A stretch of DNA of 64,000 nt from Nicotiana tabacum. Lineage: Eukaryota; Streptophyta; Magnoliopsida; Solanales; Solanaceae. This document shows, piece by piece, positions 45,004 to 54,825 of the stretch (the stretch's first letter is position 1; each line of letters opens with the position of its first letter). The DNA is taken from assembly GCF_000715075.1 (NCBI RefSeq), contig NC_134082.1:144014948-144078947 (forward strand), written 5' to 3'. The notes under the pieces are model-generated. The model was not told the DNA's origin, searched no databases, and worked only from the letters and a program-made list of their open reading frames with translations. A program made the translations under genes and the position numbers.

Positions 45004-48000
45004 TGTAACGACCCAACCGGTCGTTTCGGATATTTACACTCCTTTAAACTATTTTAAGTCTTAAATATCCTCCAATGATTATTATGACTTGTGTGAATTG
45101 TTAGTTTTGATTTTTAGTTATTTCGGAGTTAGTTTAAAAGAATGAAATTTAAGGTTCAAAGCTTAAGTTTAAAGAGTTGACCGGAGTTTGACTTTTTTGC
45201 AAATGACTCCGAAATGGAGTTTTAATGGTTTTAATAGCTCTATATGATGATTTTGGACTTAGGAGTGTGTTCGGATATTTATTTCGAAGACCGTAGAATA
45301 AATTGAAGCTTTTTGGCAAAAGTTGGAAAAATGGAATTCGGAAGTTTGACCGAGAGTTGACTTTTCAATATCGGGATCAAAATTCAATTCCAAAAATTGG
45401 AATATCTTTGTTATGTCATTTATGACTTGTGTGCAATATTTGATGCCATTCCGGATTGATTTGATAGGTTTTGGCATCAAATGTAAAAGCTGGAATTTGT
45501 TAGATTCTGTGAAGCTTGAATTGGAGTGTGATTTGGGTTTTATTGGGGTTTGATGTGATTTGAGACATCAACTAAGTTTGTATGATGTTTTAGGACTTGT
45601 TGGTATAATTGGTTGAGGTCCCGAGGGCCTCGGCTGAATTTTGGATGGATAACGGAGTTGGATTTGGGCATTTCAAGACGTTTCAACGCGTTTGTTCAAC
45701 AATAAGTGGTATCACATTAAGAAAATGAGCTCCAAATTCGGTTTTGACTGAAGCATTAGATCTGTATCGAAATTTTGGAGTCATAGCAAAAAGAATCGTC
45801 GAATTCGGACATAGTATGAGAGAGTTATGCGCATTTTCATGTGGGGGGGAAATAATATCCCATCGCCAGCGCCCAGGGTACTGCTGGGCGCTATCCCTGG
45901 CGCCGGGATTTTTTTAGCTACTAGAACCAGCGCCACAGACAGCGCCCGGTGCCACCTGTGGCGCCCGCATGGTAAAATGCTATAAAACGGGGGTTTCGGC
46001 CATTTTTACACATTTGGAGCTATGGAGCTCGGTTTAGGTGATTTTCAGAGGCAAACTTCACCACAAAACTTGAGGTAAGTGTTCTTAATTCCCTTGTGAT
46101 TATACTCCATGAATTAATCTCCATTTTTGGGGTTATATTATTGATATTTCAAGATAAATGGAGAAATTTTCTAAAATTCCATAAAAATAAATTTTCAAGA
46201 TTTGAACACCGATCCGGAGTCGGATTTGAGTAAAATTAGTATGGTTGGACTCATAATTAAATGAATTATCGGATTTTGTAGGTTTCATCGGATTTCGAAA
46301 CATGGGCCCCACTGTCAAATATTTTAGCAGAGTTGGGAATTTTCATAAATTGTTAAATTGTAAGAATTGGAGTATGTTTTGATTAATTTGCACATTGTTT
46401 GACTAGTTTTGAATCGTTTGGCTTGAAATTAAGGAGATTGGAAGGCGTTCAAAGGTTGATACGCATATAATGGAATTTCCGGAGTATTGCTATCTTACTC
46501 GACATTAGAATCGGCTTGTTCAAGATAAGTAACTCTTTTAAACTTAGTGATGAGGGTATAAAACCCCGAATTATGTATTATGTGATTGATGTTGAGGTGA
46601 CGCACATGCTAGGTGACGGGCGTATGGGCATGCACCCTGGGAATGGTGACTCTGTTGTTTCCAGGACACTGTATAGTGGTCCTACTTTGTTGATATCGGT
46701 ATTTTCACCATGTGATATGTAAATTGAGCTCTATATAATGCTAGATATCATGTTTAGGCTTTATGTCGATATTGTTGGGACCCATAATGGTCGTTTATTG
46801 CTGTCATCTCACTGATTTCATTGATATTTCATACTCAGTCATATTCATTTATTCATATAATATCTCAGTCTCAGTTGTTATTATTAATACATTATATCAT
46901 CATTTTTGGGATGATTTTCATGACATTTTGAGTCTGAGAAACTGGAGAGATTGATGACTGAGTGAGGCCGATGGCCTAATTGTGAGGATGATTATGGGAT
47001 TGGGCTGCACGCTGCAGCATGTTGTTAATGATTTATGATTGAGTGAGGTTGAGGGCCTGATTGATTTATGTCACGAGATGGCTTGTTATAGCGCTTGGGC
47101 TGAAGGAGCCCCTCCGGAGTCTGTACACACCCCTAGTGAGCGCAGGTACCTACTGAGTGCGAGTGCCGAGTGACTTGGGAGGATTGAGTGATTGTGAGGC
47201 ATGAGTGACTGTGAAGATTGAGTGACTGGGAGGACTAAGTGACTGAGAGGATTGAGTGACAGGGAGGACTGAGTGAATTGATACTCTCAGAGTATGCATA
47301 TGGTTTCGTCACTATTTTGAATTGCATTGGCATGTGCATTGGAGTATAGGCTTAGAGATGTACTTTCCTCATGCCATTTGAAAAAAATGAAATCTCTTAT
47401 TTTGAAAGAAAGTTCTATGGGAAAGATCATAGTTTTCAGATTTACTCATATTGTGGTGATTTCAGTGAAAAGAATTGAGTTTTACTATTATACTTGAAAA
47501 GAAAATATTTTTTTGGATCTGTGAACGAGCGGAGCATTTTATTATTGAGTTATTCATTGTGATGCTTTAATTATATTGTTATGAGATGTTACTGGATATT
47601 GAGTGGATTCTGACCTTGGTACAAGCTCGTCACTACTTTCAACCTAAGTTTAGGTTTGTTACTTTTTGAGTACATGGGGTCGGTTGTACTCATACTACAC
47701 TTCCTGCACATTGCGTGCAGATTTCGGATGTCGACGTTGCTGTGTTCGATGGGAGCTGACTTGGAAAATGTACCGGCATCCCTGTTGTAGCTGGCTCTTG
47801 TTCATGGTAGCCTTAGATTCATTAAACTCTGTTTATGTAACTTTTCAAACAGAAGATGTATTTGTTTCATATCAGTTTTGCAAATTCTACTCTTAGAAGC
47901 TCATTATTTGTACTACCAGTCCTTGGGAGGTGTATAAGAGATCATTTATTTTTCTTCAGTATGTCATATTTGTATTGGACTTGATGAGTTGGCTTACCTA

Positions 48001-48050
48001 GCGGGATAGGTTAGGTGTCATCATGACTAGTTGGATTTTGGGTCGTGACA
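45004..48050 (+). mobile_element. 5' LTR of element D
   Basis: It starts TGTAACGACCC with hairpin AACGACC/GGTCGTT (45007-45025) and ends GGTCGTGACA at 48050 (3047 bp), followed by a PBS. A GC-rich block 'gcgcccagggtactgctggg' lies at about 45862-45966, directly before TATAAAAC at about 45973. Donor-like GAGGTAAGTG is at 46070-46079 and acceptor-like TGCAG at 47716-47720. A run of 'gactgagtgactgggaggac' repeats lies at about 47190-47280. Confidence 0.88.
45973..45980 (+). promoter_or_regulatory. Putative TATA box of element D LTR
   Basis: TATAAAAC follows the GC-rich word block and precedes the conserved leader 'catttttacacatttggagc', which is nearly identical in LTR B at about 32873-32892. 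Confidence 0.55.
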
Positions 48051-48053
48051 GAT

Positions 48054-48071
48054 TGGTATCAGATCTCTAGG
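48054..48071 (+). other. Primer binding site of element D
   Basis: TGGTATCAGATCTCTAGG starts three bases after the LTR end. It equals the initiator-Met tRNA complement with one difference (GAGC to GATC). Confidence 0.8.
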
Positions 48072-49713
48072 TTCATAGGTTCTACGAGTCATGAGCAAGT
48101 GTCTAGTAGAGTCTTGCGGATTGGTATGATGACGTCCATACCTATCTTCGAGAGGCTACAGGGCATTTAGGATAAACTTCCCATCTTTCTTTCCTTATCG
48201 TGTGGCATTGATTAGCTTGAAGCGTATCTCTTTGAATTCCTTACACACATGCGCGTATGTGCATGTGAGTGCTCGGTATCAGTTGTGCATTGAAGGCTTG
48301 TAATTCCATGAACGAGATTCGAGATGTGTAATTTGTTTTTCGATAATGGGCTAGTCTGGAGGACTTGAGGCCAGGTGTAGACCACAGCTTACGCTCGATA
48401 GTTTCAGTTGTAACAACATGTGTATTGAACTTATGTGTATGGTAGTATCTTTATGAGTTGAAATATGTGGCTTGATGAGCAGTTGAATGGTGATATGATG
48501 AGTACAAGATGACTGCGGGATGTGTTCAGATGGTTTGAAAGTTAAAAAAAAAGAATTTTGAGTATATGACTCCTGTCTCGATTTTGACGTATAGTCTCGA
48601 GTTATGAATGTGTTGAAAGATCTTTCATGTTGTGAAATTGTGGGACAAATTAAAATTTTCATGTCTTGTTGATGAGTCCAAACTTAGAAAGATTAATTAA
48701 TGGCCTAATAGTTGTGGCTGTGAAAGGTCATAGCGAGATGCTAGTTTAAAGCTAAACAGGTGGGTTATCACATGCGAGGTAAACTACATATGTGTGATCC
48801 TTACAATATTGTGTGGAGAATTATTTTTTTCTTTGCTACCGGTAGGGTAGTGGCATTGGAATTTGAATTTGAATTAGTCAAGAAAGTTGACCTGACTGTC
48901 ACGAGAATGAAGGTGAGTTTTGTGGACGATTTGAGAAACCATATAGGTTGTGTTGCATGAGCTTGTGAAGAATTTAGTTAAGTCTCACTACGGTGTTATG
49001 ACAGTAAATGAATATGGGTATAGAAAATTATTTAATGTTTGATCTATGGCTTTGAGCCAAGTGGGGGAGCTTGCTATTGACAATTCGATTTTGATGGTTA
49101 TATGTCAAATTTAGGTTTTGGTTTGAAACATACTCGTGGGTTAGTTATGACCTGCAAAGGTTGAGATCGGGGAAGACTGGACTAATGAAATTCCTGAATA
49201 CGGGTCATATTGCGCTTTATGAGTATATTAAAATCATGGTATGATTAAGTTATTAATTATGAAGAATGTAATGCGCATGGAACGTGAATGCAACCAGTGG
49301 TGTTAAGGTAGGGTTACTCCCTTGAGTGTTGTTGTGCTAATGGGATATGTGTCATTTGGCTTGTTTAGGCGTTGCAATTTAGATTTGAGCAGAGCAGATG
49401 ACTCTTGAAAGACTTATGGATTCATAAATGTATATGTAGCAATTGAAAATCTTTCGGATTCATATACCGCTAGAATCAATTATTTGCATTGGATGGTATT
49501 GAAACTTGCGGTAATTCTGTATGACTCCGGATTCTACATTACAGTGAAAGGGAGGTAAGAGGACGATTTTAAATTCACATAACGTACTTTCAGAGTGGGC
49601 ATTTCAGTTGCGATATTTACGGGGGTGCTTAAGAAGAATACAGTGGCTTATGGGCCTTAGGGTCGTGTGGTTTTATGCTGGGAACTCTAGTAGTGAGCTT
49701 TGGGTAACGTTCA
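48072..49713 (+). other. Element D interior, part 1: no gag or pol found
   Basis: The first 150 bases resemble the leader of the chromovirus ('gtagagtcttgcggattggt', 'cgagaggctacagggc'). After that I find no gag, protease, RT or integrase in any frame; the longest ORFs are about 100 aa without known motifs. This fits a non-autonomous, large-derivative type of LTR element. It breaks at GTTCA (49709-49713), where solo LTR E was inserted. Confidence 0.6.
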
Positions 49714-52700
49714 TGTGACGACCCAAAGGGTCATCACCGGTTTTCTCCCTTTTTCCGTGCTTCCGAGGCCTTGAAAACCTCACCTTTAGTTTCCTCGAAT
49801 TGTGTGCACAGTCCGGGCGCGTAGCCGAAAAAGCTTATGTGTTAAATTATGTGAAATTTGATAAATTGTGGCTTTAAAATGGTTAAAGTTGACTTTGGTC
49901 AATATTTTGGATAAACGGACCCGGATTTGTGATTTGACGGTCTTAGAGGTTCCGTAGAAAAATATGGGACTCGAGCGTATGCTCGGAATCAAAATTCGAG
50001 GTCCCGAGCCCGAGAAATGAATTTTTAAAAGAAATTGTCTTTCTGAAATTTATTTGGAAATTTGAAATGAAAATGGATTAGAAAGTGTTGGTATTGGGCC
50101 CGTATTTTGGTTTCGGCGCCTGGTACAGGTCATATATGTGGTTTAACCACTTCCTGTGAAATTTGGTTGAAATCAGACGTCATTTGACGTGTTTCGGACC
50201 TAAAACTCTAAGTTTGAAAGTTTATGAAGTTTGATGAAAAAGTGATGATCTTGAGGTTTGATTCCTCGTTTATGATGTTATTTTGGCAATTTAATCGCAT
50301 GGTTAATTCCGTAGGATGTTGTTGAGTTAGTGTGTGTGTGTTTGGTTAGGAGCCCCGAGGGCTCGAGAGTGTTTCGGAAGTGTTTCGGAGTGGTTTTAGC
50401 CTTAGAGATGTTGCAGAATCTGTTGTCTGCTGTTACCCAGTTCTTTGTTCTTGCGGTCGCATAGCTGAGTCCGCGATCGCATAGTGTAAATTCTCAGGGG
50501 TCCAGTCTGTTCTATGCGATCCCATAGATCCTCCCGCGATCGCATAGTGTTAGCCTGAGAAGCCCTATATTTTCTTCCTATTCGATCGCAACCTTGCTTC
50601 CGCGATCGCAATGCACACCAGACCTGACCATATGCGATCGCAATCCCTTCTCCGCGATCGCATAGAGCAATTTTGCCCAGTTATAAATTTTAATTCCAGA
50701 ACAGTGTAGTTACGGGATTTTCATAAAAACACACGAGCTCTTTCTTCTCCAAGGTCCTTAGGTGTCCATTGAAGCTCTCTTTCATCAATACTTCTTGGGT
50801 TAATAAATTCCCACTTATTTTCTTCATTTTCCATCATTAACTATTGAGTTCCTATGCTTAAATCATGTAATTTAGAGTAGAAATTTGGGGTTTTGGGTGG
50901 AGTTAGGTTTTTGGGAATTTCGAGTGATTCAACCTCAATTTGGGGTCAGATCTTAAAAATAAATTATATATTTGAACTCGTGGGGTTATGGGTAATCGGA
51001 TTTTGGTCCGAGCCTCGTGTTTGGACCGTGTGGGCCCGGGGTCGAATTTTGGTATTTTTGGAAGAATGCTAGGAACTTCATATCTAAGTTATGGGATTTT
51101 GTTATTGAGTCTTCATTGATATTATTGAATTAATTATACCTAGATATCGTGGTTCCGGAGTCGGATTATAAAGGAAAGGCGGTATTTGAGGGTTGATTGC
51201 TATTCTTTGGACCGAGGTAAGTGTTTGTTCTAACTTTGGCTTGAGGGAATAGGATTAGAGTGTTGTTTGCTATTTAGTAATTGTTGAGTACGGTGTATAG
51301 GCATGATGATGAGTATCTATACACCGGAGTCTAGCATGACCGTGAGTCTTATTTGTGTTTATTCGAATTTTGTGTTATCTCTTCCTTGTTAAATTGATAA
51401 ATTTCATATGATGTGAAGAGTTTGAGGAAGAATTATGATTTGTACATTCTTGGATCCTTGGCTCAAGTATATTATAAAGCGTGAAAGTATATGAAATGAT
51501 TGAACCCCTTTGGAGCGTTGGCTCAGGTAGTAAAGTGAGATAAGAGGCAAAAGTGAAAGAAAGAGAAAGAATTATCGAATTGTTCCCTTGTCGGGATGTT
51601 TGCCGTTTTGTTGATTATCTCCCTTGCCGGGATACTGAGATTATTGATATTGTTCCCATGCCGGGCTTTAATTGTTTAATTGTGCTCCCTTGCCGGGATT
51701 TAGCTGTTTAATTGTATTCCCTTGCCGGGATTTCCTACCATTATTTGTTCACTCCATTGCCCCCTTTGTTTGGATTGTTGTTGGGTGAGGAAGAGCGATA
51801 AAGCACGAAGGGTGATGCCGTGCATTGTTTGTTATTGTGAGGAAAGAGTGTAAAAGCACGAAGGGTCATACCGTGCCATGTTTTGAATAATTATGCACGA
51901 AGGGTCATTCTGTGCCATGTTTTGAATAATTATGCACGAAGGGTCATTCTGTGCCATGTTTTGAATAATTATGCACGAAGGGTCATTCCATGCCATGTTT
52001 TGAATATTATGCACGAAGGGTCATTTTGTGCCATGTTTTGAACATTTATGCACGAAGGGTCATTTCGTGCCTTGACATGAGAGTTTATGTGATGAAGAGC
52101 ATAAAGGTTAATGCCATGTACCTTATATGATTGTTTTGGTGAGAACGAGAGTAAAAGCATGAAGGTTGATGTCGTGCAACTGTTGATTAACCTGTTCTCC
52201 TTAACTGTTGCTATTCTACAGTTTCACTTCTCTATCTGTTGACTTTATATCTGAACTGCTACACCCCCATAGTATGCTCCCCTTCCCTCTTAGCTGTTTA
52301 AATTCTGTGTATTCCCTTTTATTGCATATATCTGCACAGGTTGCTTTTGGTAGGCTCCGTCTAGCCTCGTCAATACTTCGCCGGGGTTAGGCCGGGCACT
52401 TACCAACACATGGGGTCGGTTGTGCTGATGCTACACTCTGTGCATCTTTTTGCACAGATCCAGGAGCAGCTTTTGGACCTTAGCAGTAGGATTTGATCGG
52501 GAGCTGACTTCAGTCCAGGGACTTTCGAGGTAGCCTAGCTGACGTTCGCAGGCCGGAGTCCCTTCCTATTTTACTTAAATTTGTTTCCCTTTTGTATCGG
52601 AACAAAGCATTGTATCTTTTATTCAAACCATGTTTGTAGTACTCACTAGTAGTTCGTGAGTTAGTGACACCAGACTCTGGGTAGAGATGTATTTAGACTT

Positions 52701-52869
52701 CCGCATTTGATTTCCGTTATCTAAGTTTAAAGACTTCCGCTTTTATTTAATTGTCTCGTTTTATTTATATTATTGCGATGTTATCAGCAATGTATTAATA
52801 CTTGGCTGGCCTAGCTCCAATAGTAGGCGCCATCACGACTCCTGACGGAGAAAAATTCGGGTCGTGACA
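49714..52869 (+). mobile_element. Solo LTR E inserted in element D
   Basis: It starts TGTGACGACCC, ends GGGTCGTGACA (3156 bp) and is flanked by a perfect duplication gttca (49709-49713 and 52870-52874). It is the same LTR family as A and C. The GC word 'gcgatcgcatag' is repeated at about 50450-50670, just before TTATAAATTT (about 50680). GAGGTAAGTG is at 51216-51225 and GCACAG at about 52453-52458. It also carries the 'cccttgccggga' (51590-51740) and 'gcacgaagggtcat' repeats. Confidence 0.93.
51856..52072 (+). repeat. 38-39-bp tandem array in LTR E
   Basis: Six units starting 'gcacgaagggtcat' at 51856, 51894, 51933, 51972, 52010 and 52049, with 'gccatgttttgaataattat' between them. The homologous place in LTR A has a looser series ('gcacgaagggtgatgccgtg', about 31978-32235). 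The minus-strand ORF NMAQNDPSCI is produced by this array. Confidence 0.92.
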
Positions 52870-54825
52870 GTTCATGGTGTACGTCAAGTAAGAGTGTCGA
52901 CTTGAGGGTAATTCAGAAGTGAATCAAAGAAATAGAATACCTTGGTAGTAAGTTGGATCAACACGATAATGAATATGATCAGTTCTTTTCTATAATAATG
53001 ATGTGGTGATGCTTTACAAATGTTTTGGTGGCAATATTCTTGGGTTTGGTAACCTATGTGGCTTAGTTGAGTTAGAGGAATTCATTTTTGATATCTTGAT
53101 TATGTGCAAATAGATTTCAAAGTGTTTGAGCTGGATATTTTCTACCGGTGTGAGGAACGCGTGGTGTATTGTGATTTCCTCCTGGAAGGGAACAGATGGA
53201 AGATTTTTAACTAATCGGGTATGTATTCTACTGGTGACTCAGAGTTGATATGAAATGCTCGTACTTTTCGTATGATGGTCTAATAGGGGTGGTGTGTCAT
53301 GTGGGATTGAGAATTGCATGTATAAGGTGGTAGTTCAGTTTTGAAGAAAAACACAAATTTTGGACAGCATGGCCAATTTTAGATACTTAAATCGATGTTA
53401 TTACTGCTTGATATTTCCTGAGAATGGGTGTGCATTTCAGGAAGGACATTGTATTTTGACTTACAGATGTTTCATTGGTATTGTTGTACTCACTTGGATA
53501 ACATACTACGGATATTCAAATTGCTGCTATATGGAACGGAATAATTTTAGAAGTGTTTTATTGTGGGATGATCATGCTTTAGGGATGTGTTGGTCATTGG
53601 AGTGTTGAGGTTGTGATCAGTTACATTGATTTATGTGATCTATGAATTTGGAGACTGGAGAGTTCTCAAAAGTATACTATTTCGGGATTGTGGCATGTCT
53701 GAGGTGAGTATTTCATCTAAACTCAATGAAGGCACTAGTTGCGCTAATTGATTGTGATGGAACACACTGTGAATGCGCATATATTGGAAGTATGAACCCA
53801 TGAGCGAACATCGAGGTAATTATTCGTGCTCGGGAAGGTGCTTAGGCTATGATATGCTTAGAGTTGACTGTTAAGTTTGAAGTTGTAATGGTTCTCGTAA
53901 TTGTACCTTTGTTGAGAACTATCTCAGCTATACTTGAGGTCACAAGGAGGCTAATTTGCTGAACAAACTTGGTAGTTACTAATCCTGCGTTAATTTACAG
54001 ATTGAGCTGTGATAGCACAAATTGCTCACGCATATAGTATAATGTGTTATTCATGCCAGTCCAGGAGCATGTGAATCTTATTTTATTTATCCTATACGGA
54101 TGTACTCACTGGATTGCTCCTATATGATATGCTGGGACTGGAGGTTTGTGACCATGCCAGGCGGATTACGTTATTAGCACGTGAATTGTCCGTGCAAATC
54201 CATATGTTGATATTATTAGCACGTGAGTTGTCCGTGCAGATATATATTAATATTATTGGCACGTGAGCTATCCGTGCGGGTATTATTGTTAGCACATGAG
54301 TTATCCATGCAGCATGTGAGATTCGTGATTCCTCGATCGTTTATATGATTAATTGTTTCCTTCCTCTACAGAGCAATTTGAGGAAATTGTACATATGAAC
54401 ACAAGTATGCTTTTCTCACGGAGTTTAAGGAGTTGGTTTAAATAATGCTATATGCCGGAAAGGCAAGAGTACATCGGAATATGTAGAGTAGTTGTGTTTG
54501 GTGATATAAGGTCATTGGACCTAGAATGGATACTATCAGGTTTGATTATAGCATGTTAAAAGAATAATTTAGAATTCGGCTTAAATAATTAGCTATGGTA
54601 CTTGTTGAACGAGGGAAAGCTCCACGGCATGTTTATTTTATTGGAGTTAGGTAATTCCATGTGTTCTTTTCATTACCAACAATACACGAAGGTTTTGTGA
54701 TAAGGTGTTGTTTAATATGGAGTTTAATATAGGTATCAGGTAATTTGGGCAGCTATTGTGAATTGAAATAATTGCTACGAGCATTGAGTTATATGGTATT
54801 ATCAGACCTATATAGGATAGAGTGA
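52870..54825 (+). other. Element D interior, part 2: no recognisable gene
   Basis: It continues the D interior after solo LTR E with the same base composition and lack of coding domains. An 82-aa ORF at 53360-53608 has no recognisable motif. A CACGTG-containing repeat lies at 54172-54320. No 3' LTR of D appears before the composition changes near 54826, so D is probably truncated. The right boundary is approximate. Confidence 0.5.
54172..54320 (+). repeat. Four tandem units with 'gcacgtgagttgtccgtgc'
   Basis: Units of about 32-57 bp, each with the short palindromic stem GCACG...CGTGC. The three better-kept units include the G-box CACGTG and the fourth reads CACATG. A single copy also occurs in LTR B at about 34941-34960. 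Confidence 0.8.

Noticed and set aside
51856..52072. CRISPR-like appearance of regularly spaced repeats
   Set aside because: The spacers are repeats too, no cas genes are present, and the setting is a plant LTR; it is a simple tandem array.
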